From the NCBI GenBank assembly GCA_031761405.1, contig JASEVX010000005.1, positions 37,618,696 through 37,682,695 on the forward strand: 64,000 nucleotides of DNA. The letters run 5' to 3'. The translations under genes were made by a program, and so were the position numbers. The stretch is from Serripes groenlandicus (lineage: Eukaryota > Mollusca > Bivalvia > Cardiida > Cardiidae). The notes under the pieces are model-generated. The model did no database searches. It was not told the origin of the DNA and worked only from the letters and a program-made list of their open reading frames with translations. Shown piece after piece: positions 44,465 to 56,600 of the stretch. How positions within the stretch are numbered: the stretch's first letter is position 1; the number at the start of each line of letters is the position of its first letter.

Positions 44465-46690
44465 GTAAATTCTGTCTTTTCAATATTTGAGTTGTAAATT
44501 TGTTTAACTTATTTCAGTGTTATTTGTGTTTTGATAAGCATGTGCTATTATTTTCAAAATACGTCCTAATATGACTTTGAAGACGGGATCTTGTTTTCTC
44601 CATCTACTTGTAGACTTTTGAGCAATGGCAAAATTCGACATTATCCCTCTGACATATAATATTTCGCTTTGTCGACCTACATATATTTGATCTCGAAAAG
44701 TATTCGGGTCGATATTATCGTGCTAATTTTAACTTGTCGATCTGAAATGTATCACTAAATTATAAATGACAAATGTCAAGGTGTCGACATAAAATTTCCC
44801 CTCGGCAAAGTTGAAGTTTAGAAAGTCAATAATAACGACTTGTCGACTTGGGACAGATCAGCCTGTTTATCCGTGCACACTGATCGAATATATGTAGTTG
44901 TACTGATAAACCATCGTCGTGTATACTTTCACTGATGTACACGGCTATATAATATTAATGTAATATTGGATATTTTGGAAAAAGAAATGGAAAGGTTCAA
45001 GTTTTTCTTTATAATTATATACAAGAGAAAGTTGATGCAACGCATCAATGTCGCCGGCTATCCATACGGCAGTTATGCATAACGCTAACATTATATCAAC
45101 TGAGGGGCATATTGGAACATCAGGGGTGGGGTCAAGTGAAAATTTATCATAACTTGCATTGTTTTGTCAACGAAGTGAATGATAATTGAAGCTTTTCATT
45201 GTTTATGATCAATCTCCATTCCAAAGTAGGTTGACCATACACACAACCAACTAATTATTGATCATAAACCGTAATGGAAATGAGTAATCTTGCCAATCAT
45301 TAGTCTTAGTACGTATACAGTGCTTTCATTAAGGAATAATTTTATTATTTTTCAATAAAACCACAAAGTTTTAAAGTCAACAGACTCAGTGGACACCTTT
45401 GCAGCAATCTACTTTTAAAACAATGAGATTGTTAAATCGTTGAAGACATGAGCTTTCTCTTTTTCTCAAAATGGTATTAGCTTGGCATCCTAATTATAAC
45501 ATACTTTAACAAATGTTGAAATGTAGTCCAATATTTATAAATTAGACCACCTTCGAAATATAATATCAACTAAACAGTTAAATCTCATTGAAATTGTTGT
45601 ATAATTTAAACTTAATTTCGAACATAAACTTGGCCCTACATGTTAATTTATTTTAATTATTTCCTTCCTTTTTTATAATGAAAATAACAAACTACTCATG
45701 TTTTAAAATTATATTATGATGAGCGCCCTTGTGTCAATGATGCATAACAATATGCAGATCGGAAGCAATATACCTTTAGGGAATTAAAAGACACATTTAA
45801 AATTGTCAAGGACGAAATAATGTTGTACGAAAGACCCGATTCTTTCTTATTCGCAGAGGTGTCGTTCTTGAAACTCCCTTTATAGGCAGAGAGTGTTCGT
45901 CAAAGTCATTTTTCCATTAAAACCTGTTTGATCTCGGTTTGTTCTTTTCTTCATTTGTTTCGAACCAAATAAACATTTTAAATCACCTATAATTTACTAT
46001 TTGTAAGTGAGTGTAAAGAGCGGCTCTCTGCAAAGGAGATTGATCTACGCAGTTGGTATTCGCGAGTCACGCAGGTGCGCGTAAGTAAACAAATTAGACT
46101 GTGCGACGTAAAGGTTTGTAGTTATCGCCTTTTGATTACATGTAGTATATAGTGTAAAATAAAGTATAATTAAGTATACCAGTCTAGCTAATAGGGACTG
46201 TTTTGTCTTCGTAAATAAAACAAAAAAACATAAATGCGAGTCAAAATAAATAAAGAAACTGAAAATACCTAAAACATCGGAATATTTATTTCATTTTAGA
46301 TGTGTCATTACTTGGGTCATTCTAAGAAAATGTAGCAATTACTGTCCAGGGTTTATTTACCTAGTATAATTTCCCTTTTAATTTAAAAAACATAATAATT
46401 AATGCAAGGTTATGTAAAATATACCTTTGCTTACTAATAAATATATTAGTAAATATGTTTATTGAAGTTAAAACATATTGTTACAAGACCCCCCCTGAAG
46501 GAAGTTGTCTGAAATCAGTGTCCAAAACACTGAATCTGATTTTTAACTCATTTATATATATATTACTACCGTTTATTTAAATAACAGCAACATTTCTGTG
46601 TGGTTTTTGGTAAATATATGTTCGGAGATAATATACATAATTCAGTTTTGTTTGAAAATTATTATTTTCTAATTGAGAAACTTAGGTTTC
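44465..46690. other. unassigned AT-rich region
   Basis: No coding exon recognised. AGTTGAAG-rich and TTTAAAA-rich sequence without clear repeats. Would be first-intron sequence if the proposed promoter is right. Confidence 0.35.
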
Positions 46691-46707
46691 TTTGTCCATA
46701 AATTGAT

Positions 46708-48065
46708 GTCCCTGCCATTACCAGTGCCCCAAAATAAAATAATAACAGCTCCCTTAGGATTGTAGAACAATTTGGAGGTACTCCCTACTAGTTATTCATC
46801 CTATTTCTCCAATGGTGTCATGTGCAACAGATACAATTTAAGCTGAAGAATTTTAACATTTATGAGTTAAGTACACCTAGTGCAGTACCTTTTATATTTG
46901 TCCATGATCTTACCATTTATTTTTACAGAAAACATGTTAGGTTTCAAAACAACATTTGTCCATTCCTACAATTAACAGACCATATAAAATACCATGTAAT
47001 ATTTAGGTTGAAGGAAGAGCCCATTTCTACACAAAACCCAAGAGTGTGTGCAATCATCCCTGCTGTTACCGTCCATGCTGTTACCTTAAAACAAAGTAAC
47101 ATGAGGGACATAAAAAAGTTACAGCATGGACATTTAAGCCAATCGACTGTTTGTATCTAGATAATGGTATATGCCATCTGATTTATATAATAAACAGGGT
47201 ACTAGTATTTTGTAATACTGACATGGAAAGGGAATACATTGATTTTTATATAAGGTTTATTTAAATTTTAAGATTCATACATCGTAGTAACACAAGGGAC
47301 AATGCACAGTAACAGCAGGGATATATCAGCACCCTAAATGTTTGTAATGATATAGTGGTGTAAGCCATCAAGATTAACATGTTAAATCATTATTACTCTG
47401 ATATTTTCAATGTAATACTTACACTCTAAAGGTTAATTTTAAATTTATATAAGATTAACCTACACTTTATTTTATTGTGGTAACACCAGGGACATTAACT
47501 ACTTACAGTATAGACAATCAACCTAAATGCGCATATTGAGTAAAAGTGTTTTCTGTCATTTTGTTATAATTAGTTTTCCCATAATGCTTGTAAAAACACA
47601 AAATGTGATTAATTGTTTTATACTATATTAATATTCTTATAATGTTATTTTTTATGGTAACACCATGGACAATGCATAGAAATATCATACTAATAGAGGT
47701 AACTTATATTTGTACTATAACTTAATTTCCATATTATTAAGACCGCCTTGGTGGTGTGGTAAACTTACAAACCCAGTAAGGATCACAATAGCTTTTTTGG
47801 TTCATTAATAAGTCGTATACGCATCAATTTATTATATAAAGCTAAGATTCAAGGACAATGTCCTTGCTGTTACTTTACCGTCCATGATGTTACCAATCTC
47901 TATTACTTTGTATTAGTTTAATTATAGAAAGGATGCAAATAAAACTTGCCTTATTTATTAAGTATAACGAAATGTAGTAGCTGGATGGTTCTAATTGTAG
48001 AAATGCAGAAAAAAACAAATAAAGCTGCCTTTGTCTCAAGTTGTTAATGGTAACACCATGGACAG
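46708..48065. repeat. periodic 15-bp motif field (GTAACACCATGGACA and inverse)
   Basis: Variants of GTAACACCAGGGACA occur at 47096, 47287, 47480, 47657 and 48050. The inverse (GTCCATGCTGTTACC type) occurs at 46708, 46900, 47056, 47071, 47860 and 47880. Clusters are spaced about 170-215 bp, average near 192. The intervening DNA is AT-rich and much less conserved. Confidence 0.6.
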
Positions 48066-48590
48066 GTGACTTTGACCTCGTTATCATTTATCCCTACAAC
48101 ATCAAAATTACATGGAGTTGAGATGTCATTTTTTAACCCTTATTTTGTCTTTTCTAGTTTAATGAGTTGGATACAAATAAATCATAAAATATCGTATATT
48201 AATTTTGTCTTTTTACTTTTGCAAATTGCTACATATTTTGAGAATGACCTACTTAGTGTTTTTAAACAAACACAATTGTAATATGTTCAAGACATCTAAA
48301 TGTGTTTCTTTCTAATAATAATCCCCCTTCCAATGTGATTTCAGAAAACCTATTAAAAATAGAAGTCGCAGGCTTCTGCCCGGCGACTAATAAAACTCAT
48401 TTTTCCAACAATACGTTCACGAACCATTTCATCCATGTTCACATTTGTCTCCAGATATGGTTCACCCAATGCAATAGCCGATGAACTATGAATATTAATT
48501 ATGTACTCATATATGTGTGTGCACTTCATGCTCTATTTTCTTATCTAATTGTCTTTATAAATATATAAATAATTAAATACATAATGTATG
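48066..48590. other. unassigned sequence
   Basis: A pyrimidine-rich stretch ending GATTTCAG lies near 48343, but the following open sequence has no family features. Confidence 0.35.
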
Positions 48591-48609
48591 TGTGAGCATA
48601 TATTCTTCA

Positions 48610-48715
48610 ATCCACCGACCCACCCATTTATCCATTCAGCTATTCACCCATCAACCAATCCATTCATCCATCCACGCATACATCCATTCATTCACCCTCT
48701 CACCAATTCATACAT
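48610..48715. repeat. degenerate (CATC)n / (CATCCATT)n microsatellite
   Basis: Interrupted CCATCCA, TTCACCC and CATTCATCCA units. The overlapping open frame is a by-product. Confidence 0.85.
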
Positions 48716-49132
48716 GTATTTCACGATTTGAAATATTAATGATGAACATGTCGACATTTCGTTTCGGTAGATGGGTGCTACATTTAATAGTTTCCGTTTG
48801 TGTATTATATGCATTTTTATCTCCAGACAATGCTTGTATCGATCTTATATACCCATTACGTATTTCTTTGTATATATGTAACATGTGTAATATAACATGA
48901 CCGAATCACTATTTTTGTATTCATACGCGAATGTTTTCAAAATGGCTGAGAACGTGTTTCCGGTAAACACAAACGTCACGATAGATGGACGAGGTGAAGG
49001 GACCATTATCAGTCATAAAAATATTTGTTTGTGATTAGTTAATACCAGTTTGTTAAGTATTACATGTTGGGACTATTTTCCTACCGCGAAAACCCGATTT
49101 TCTTTTTGTGTTTTGTCATGTGATAAAAAAAA

Positions 49133-49270
49133 TTGACATTCGTTGTCATTTCATAAAGTTTTATTAAACTTGTCCAAGAAATTTATTATTAACTCGCCAA
49201 AGACTCGCTTAATAACACATTTCTTGAACTCGTTTAATAAAACTTCATATGATACGACAACTCGTGTCAG
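49133..49270. mobile_element. small palindromic element (~135 bp)
   Basis: CATAAAGTTTTATTAAACTT, with GTCCAAGAAATTTATTATTA, is the imperfect inverse of AATAACACATTTCTTGAACT, with CGTTTAATAAAACTTCATAT. The loop is about 25 bp around AACTCGCCAAAGACTCG. MITE-like. Confidence 0.7.
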
Positions 49271-49460
49271 ATCCTATATATGGCAATGCTTTAACAATTT
49301 CGTTTCAATTAAGCTTTGCCCTCTGTAATACTCTCACTCATTCTGTCTATTTCGCTGTCCTGTCTTTCTTACGTTTACAATTTCATGTACATTCTGTAAA
49401 AAGTTGATAATACTTGCTTATATGGTATGGTATTGTATGTTTACAGTGAACCTTCTGTAA

Positions 49461-49965
49461 AGCCGTGGTCACATCTTACGGTCACGTAGTCGGGGGATGA
49501 CCTCAGTTGACCGTAGTGGACCGTAGTTAAACATAGTTAGACGTAGTTAACGGTAGTCCAACGTAGATATAAACGTAGTTTTACCTTCAATAACCAATGA
49601 TTTGGCCGTAGTTGGCACAACATTTTTCAACATGTTCAAAATATCTCTACGGTGAGCTTGGGTGCCAAAACCCTACTGTGACCGTAGTTTGAACGTAGTT
49701 GACCCTAGTTGACCGTAGTTTACCATAGTTGTGTGTACTTCGAACGTAGTTCACACGTAGTTCTACGTCGTTGTCCGTAGCTACACGTAGTGATACCCTA
49801 GTTCACTCTTAGTTCTACGTAGTTTTCCGTAGCTACACGTAGTAATACCCTAGTTAACCTTCTTCACCCTACTTCTACCTAGTTGACCGTAGTGGCACTA
49901 CGGTGAACTACGTACACATGAACTACGGCCAACTACGTGCGTGACCGTAAGATGTGACCGCGGCT
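49461..49965. mobile_element. TAA-flanked element filled with CGTAGTT decamers
   Basis: The terminal inverted repeats are AGCCGTGGTCACATCTTACG and CGTAAGATGTGACCGCGGCT, with one mismatch. TAA directly flanks both ends (49458-49460 and 49966-49968), a 3-bp target duplication as in PIF/Harbinger elements. Much of the interior is a degenerate array of about 10-bp words (ACGTAGTTNN, ACCGTAGTNN), in one orientation until near 49900, where the inverse ACTACG appears. Non-coding. Confidence 0.85.
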
Positions 49966-50107
49966 TAAAGGAGGATTACTAAAATGATATACCCTTTTCC
50001 ATTGACGGGCTCATATACAATCTAAACTTGGTTACCTTTTTTCCAGGTACAGGACTCAAGCATGTTTAGTTCCGTTTCATAATTTATTGTGAACAGTGTA
50101 AATTCTA

Positions 50108-50384
50108 TATATGAGCCGTCCCGCGAGAAAAACAACATTGTGGACTCTGCGTAAAGCACCGACCCGGATCAGCCTAAGCATGCCGCCCAGACTCACCGGA
50201 CGGAAAAATGTTCGCCTCCTTTGGATTTTCTGTTTCACGGATCATTACTCTATACCTCCATACCCCTGAGATGGAATGTATCGGCCCGGATTAGCCTACG
50301 TGGACTGCGCAGGCTAATCTTATTCTTGGTCGATACATTTCGCAGAGGCCATACTGTTGGTTTTCACGTGGGATGGCTCATATA
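50108..50384 (+). mobile_element. MITE-A copy 8
   Basis: Ends ATATGAGCCGTCCCGCGAGA and CACGTGGGATGGCTCATATA. Lies 96 bp upstream of the PLAC8-family start codon. Confidence 0.93.
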
Positions 50385-50479
50385 TATATATTATATATAC
50401 TGTTCACAAAAACCAACATTTACATTTACTCAAGCACGGGCTCGTGTATGTTTCAGTGTATACGATATAGACGCGAATC

Positions 50480-50603
50480 ATGAATCCGCAAGTTCAACCT
50501 GCGCCAGTTACAACTCAACCAGGAGCTTCAACAGGGCTAACCATACATGGGAACAGAGATTGGTCAAACTCGCTATTGTCATGCATGGAAGACAGGGGAA
50601 CGT
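50480..50603 (+). CDS. PLAC8-family gene, coding exon 1
   Basis: ATG at 50480. The exon ends in ACGT before GTAAGT (50604). It encodes residues 1-41 and the first base of Cys42. An acceptor-like TTTCAG at 50451-50456 would leave a 23-nt leader in this exon, implying an upstream non-coding exon. Confidence 0.88.
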
Positions 50604-53600
50604 GTAAGTTTAGGATGTTTGCATCTAATGTATTCACATACCAGTTCAAAGGGCATTATAACTCCGCAATAACTCCACATATAGCCGTTTTTTCTCCTAA
50701 TGATCTGGGCCCTAATCCACCAACCTTAATACGTAAAAGTATATATTTCATCAATTTTGTTGAACATGAATGATTGAATGTATTTAAGTAAATGACTAAG
50801 ATGAACTTAATAGTTACCTTGATGACTAACAATACTTGTTATGAAATGAAATCTTTTGGAATTTTTATTATGGATACTATCGTACAAAAAAAAAAATAGA
50901 ATTAAATATACCTTTTAGTATTTAAATATTACATTATAGCGCAAAGTAAGTTTGGTGGATTGAACCATATTCAAACATAATATTACTATGTTAATTTTGA
51001 TTTAGCCTTGCATATATTTATCACCCAGACTTCCCGAAAATTGTGAGACTCCTGTCAGACATTTGGCCTGACTGACCAAACATTTCTGTCAGACCTCATG
51101 CTCAACTGTCAGACCAAATAATTTGTAACATCGGAAGTTTGATTTGAAGATAGTAGTTCTTGGTCATTTCGATTTATTAACAGCAATCAACTTTTGTCAG
51201 TAATTATACATTCAATTATAGAGATTTTCCATTTATTATTTAGTAGATATTTTTATATTATCAGTTGTGTACAGTTAATACAGGTCGGGTCGTTAGCAAA
51301 CAAAATTTTAGGAAAATAACAAAAAGATCATTCAGCTATCTAAATCAAGAAATGCTCCTTATACTATACAAAAGCCTTGTCAGGCCCCATCTAGAATGTA
51401 TACGCCAGCACAGTCTGTACCATAACAAATAAATAAAGAAAGGCTTGCTATCGATAACGTACAGCGACGAGCAAAAAATTACTACCATCAACAAAACAAC
51501 TAAGTTACCCATTCCCTTTCAATAATTCTCAAACAAGAGGCCATAACCTGAACATACCGCACAAGTATACGGAAATACCACTTTTCCCAGTGTGTTGTTG
51601 ACATATGGGACAATCTGCTTGAGGACTTAGTTACTGCCAGCAGTGTAAATAGTTTTAAAAACAAATTAAATGTGTTTTGGGAATATGATGGACCGGAAGC
51701 GAAAAATGTCAAAATAATAGAGATGGATCAAAGAGGCAGTAGCCTAGAAAGGATCTCAACACCAAGGTTAACCAAGGTAAAGGTATATGGGAACATCTGC
51801 GGCGGTAAGCGCCACTTTTTGAACGGTTAAACCGTTCTCTTAGTCAAACGGTTTTGATCCGAATTTCACAAAATTCGTTGAACATGTTGGTGGACATAAT
51901 TTGTCGAGCCTTTTTTTATGCCCCCGGAATCATAGATTCGGTGGGCATATAGTTTTTGGCCTGTTTGCACGTCTGTCTGTCTGCACAAAAAAACCTTTAA
52001 CCTTGACCACTACTTTTGAACCATAACAGGTACGGCTACCATATTTCACATGTGAATTCCTTGTGACATGAGCTTTCTGTCAGTACCAACATTTTTGACC
52101 TTGCGACCTTGACCTTTGACCTAGATGTTGCCATTCTCGAAAAAAAAAAAACCTTGGCCATTTCTTTTGAACCATAACAGGTATGGCTACCATATTTCAC
52201 ATGTGTATTCCTTGTGACATGACCTTTTTGTCAGTACCAACATTTTTGACCTTGCAACCTTGACCTTTGACCTAGATGTTGCCATTCTCGAAAAAAACTT
52301 TAACATTGGCCATTACTTTTGAACCATAACAGGTACGGCTACCATATGTCACATGTGTATTCCTTGTGACATGACCTTTCTGTCAGTACCAACATTTTTG
52401 ACCTTGCGACCTTGACCTTTGACCTAGATGTTGCCATTCTCGAAAAAAACTTTAACCTTGGCCATTTCTTTTGAACCATAACAGGTAGGGCCACCATATT
52501 TTACATGTGTATTCCTTGTGACATGACCTTTCTGTCAGTACCAACATTTTTGAGCTTGCGACCTTGACCTTTGACCTAGATGTTGCCATTCTCAAAAAAA
52601 AAATTAACCTTGGCCATTACTTTTGAACCATAACAGGTACGGCTACCATATTTCACATGTGTATTCCTTGTGACATAACCTTTCTGTCAGTACCAACATT
52701 TTTAACCTTGCGACCTTGACCTTTGACCTAGATGTTGCCATTCTCAAAAAAACCTTTAACCTTGACCACTACTTTTGAACCATAACAGCTTATGACATGA
52801 CCTTTCTGTCAGCACAAACAATTTTCACCTTGCGACCTTGACCTTTGACCTAGATGTTGCCATTCTCGAAAAAAACTTTAACCTTGACCACTTCTTTTGA
52901 ACCATAACAGGTACGGCTACCATATTTCACATGTGTATACCTTGTGACATGACCTTTCTGTCAATACCAAAATTGTTCACCTTTCGACCTTGACCTTTGA
53001 CCTAGATGTTGCCATTCTAGATTTTTTTTTTAACTTTGACCACTACTTTTGAACCATAACAGGTACGGCTACCATATTTCACATGTGTATTCCTTGTGAC
53101 ATGACCTTTCTGTCAGTACCAACATTTTTGACCTGGCGACCTTGACCTTTGACCTAGATGTTGCCATTCGGGGGCATCAGTGTTTCACAAACACATCTTG
53201 TTTTCTTTTGTTGTGTGCTTGAATTATAATTAAAAAATGGCCACATTAGCCTTACCCGCTCTCTAAGTCAAACAATGTTCGTCCTATCTCACCAAACTTC
53301 CTGAACATATTTGTGGGCATATTGTGTAGAACGTTCTATGAACTTTTTTGGATTATCACCCTTGAATAATCAAACATGAGTCAAACTGACCTTCTTTGCT
53401 TATTAACTTCAAAGGTTCTTATCCAATCTTCATCAAACTTGGTGTGACTGTTTATGCGCATAATACATGGGTTGTGATAAACGGCAGGCCCGATTACTTA
53501 AAGATGTGCCAGAGTTATGCCTCCTTGACGGGCGTATTTTGACAAAGCTTGGCAATCTTCTTGTTATTATGCCCCCTTCGAAGAAGAGGGGTATATTGCT

Positions 53601-56600
53601 TTGCACATGTCTGTCGGTCGGTCGGTCCGTCCGTCGGTCCGTCTGTAGACCAAAGCTTGTCCGAGTGATAACTCAACAATGCCTAGACCTATGGTCCTCA
53701 AACTTGACTTGGGGCTTGGGCTTGACCAGTAGATGAACCATATTTATTTTGAGGTCATTGGGTCAAAGGTCAAGGTCACAGTAGCCTTGAACACAAAAAC
53801 CCTTTTTAAGCTCGTCCGAGTGATAACTCAACAATGCCTGGACCTATGGTCCTCAAACTTGATTTGAAGGTTGGGCCTGACCAGTAGATGAACCCTATTT
53901 ATTTATAGGTCATTGGGTCAAAGGTCAAGGTCACAGTGACCTTGAACACAGAAACCCTTTTTAAGCTTGTCCGAGTGATAACTCAACAATGCCTGGACCT
54001 ATGGTTCTCAAACTTGAATTGGAGGTTGGGCCTGACCAGTAGATGAACCATATCTATTTTGAGGTCATTGGGTCAAAGGTCAAGTTCTCAGTATCCTTGA
54101 ACACAAAAACTCTTTTTAAGCTTGTCCGAGTGATAACTCAACAATGCCTGGACCTATGGTCCTCAAACTTCACTTGGAGGTTGGGCCTGACCAGTAGATG
54201 AACCCTATTTATTTGAGGTCATTGGGTCAAAGGTCAAGGTCACAGTGACCTTTTACACAAAACCCCTTTTAAAGCTTGTCCGAGTGATAACTCAAAAATG
54301 CCTTGACCTATGGTTCTCAAACTTTACTTGGAGGTTGGGCCTGACCAGTAGATAAACCCTATTTATTTTTAGGTCATAGGGTCAAAGGTCAAGGTCACAG
54401 TGACCTTGAACACAAAAACCTTTTTTAAGCTTGTCTGAGTGATGACTCGACAATGCCTGGACCTGGAGGATACATAAAATCTGCAAATATCAGTCATCAT
54501 CACAATGGGATTAAGAACTGTACCTACCATCCTTAATCTTTGAATGAACATTGTTCATAATCTTAAAACTGACTCATAGACATCCAATATGAAATGACAA
54601 ATCAACTGGCATTTCGGTCCATACAAATTTTACTCAATTGTCCTAATATTCCTGACAACATGTTTGACAAACATCTCTTGTTATTATTATTTTATTATCA
54701 TGAGTAGTAGTGGTAGTATTATTGTTCTTGCCGTAGTCATTATTATTACTATTTACAAGCTATTTTTTTTTGCAGGTTTATTTGTGTTATTCTGCACACC
54801 ATGTTCTTTGTGCAGTATGTCAAGACGCCTTGGGGATTCTTCAGCGATGCCACTGTGTGTTCCAGGTGCCGCCATAGCAATGAGGGCCAGGCTTAGGACC
54901 TTGGCAGGAATAAGGGTAAACATTGACATTTATATGCAATATTTGAACACATTTGAGAAATATGTAGACCAAAATCATCATACATATCAAATAGATGCAA
55001 TCAAATTTAAATCTACATATATATAAAACATTTTGTTGAATCAGTGTTTTTAATTTTTTATCTGCGGCTGAAATGTTCTTAACGTAAGCTTATTTAACGT
55101 ATATTTTATTTTGTTTGGTGCTTTACCCTGCTTTCGGTTATATCGTCGGCGTTTCCTAGGTAAGTTGCCAGTTCTTCTGGTCCATTTTAGTACTCGATCT
55201 AAATGTGTAGCGTATATATCTGGTTGAAGAGGGTGCATGTAGAATGTTCTATCGCAGAAGAAAGAATTCGATAGACGGTGAAGGTGTTCAGTGGGGGCGA
55301 AGGATTGTCTTTTGGAGTGGTGTTGTCTGTTTTCTACATGGAAGATTTGGCGGAATAAAAATGATGGAAGTTTTTCAGCGACCTCTCTACTGGTTTCATC
55401 CCATTCATTATATCGAACGTTGTCCAGCTCTTCTGTGAATATGGCTTGAAGGGATCTCACTGCATCTACGTAGCGCTTAGATACCTTATGCATAAACTGC
55501 CTGGCATCAACATTGGCCTGGTCTGCTGGGTGATTATGGTTCTGCCTTCCTTAACCTGTTTGCATAGTGTTGCAGGTTGACAAAGAAGCAGAGCAACCTG
55601 GTTTAATACATGTATCTCCGGACTGCTTTGTCTTCTCCTCTACGATTTATGGAAGTTTTTATACAATCATATATCAAATCTCATGTTGATACAATGTTTT
55701 CAAAAGTCATCTAAAAAGTTGTTTACAATTTTTATCTGCTGGAAAATGATAAAATTATAATAACATTATATATATAACTTCTATTCTAATTGTTATACAA
55801 CTATATAAAGAGAGAGAAAGTGATTATTTAAAATTAATCAAGGCCCCTTAATCCTAATATATATCTTAAGTCGAGTAGGCGTTCCGGGAACACACCCACT
55901 ATATGATAAACAAACACTGATATTCCAATTTGCCACAACTCGGACACTATCACTGGAAAACACCACTGTCACTTAAAAAGCATAATAAAAAAAGGAAAAT
56001 CGGTCTTCCGACTTTATTATGATCATCATTTAAATCGTGTGTAGATTATGATAAGCCTACACATTCCTTATCGGCTGCCATAAATCCATATTTGACCCTC
56101 AAACCCTATACTGTGGGTACTCAAAAGAACCGTCTCACTGTCACATAAGAGAGATGTTGTCGGGAAAAGACCAGATTACTCCTCCTTATCTGGTCCTCTT
56201 TGACCTCTTAATTATAATGAGCCCGGTCGTGCAAAAAGGTACAAGTTGGTGTTTCTTCACAGTCTAGTGTAGTTTCAGATGATACTGTCCATCTGTACAG
56301 TTCTGTTAGAATATACACATTTCGACGCATGTTTAAAATATGGCTAAGTTGAAAACATTATGGCAAAAAAGGAGAAATTGTTCGCATGAGCAATTTGTCC
56401 TTTTGCCATAATGATTTCCAGTTTAATTCATAATTCAAACGTTTATTTATAGAGATTTTAAATGAGCCATTCCACGAGAAAACCAACATTATTTGATCTG
56501 CGTAATGTATCGACCCAGATCAGCCTGCGCTGTCCGCCGACACATTCCCTCTCAGGTGGATAGAGGTGTAAAGTAATGATTCCTGAAACAGAAAATCCAC

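Noticed and set aside
46822..47160. 112-codon plus-strand open frame
   Set aside because: Overlaps the periodic motif field, has no family features and no splice or start context.
55050..55493. 147-codon minus-strand frame as a confirmed gene
   Set aside because: Part of it is SINE sequence and no family is recognisable. It is kept only as a low-confidence feature.
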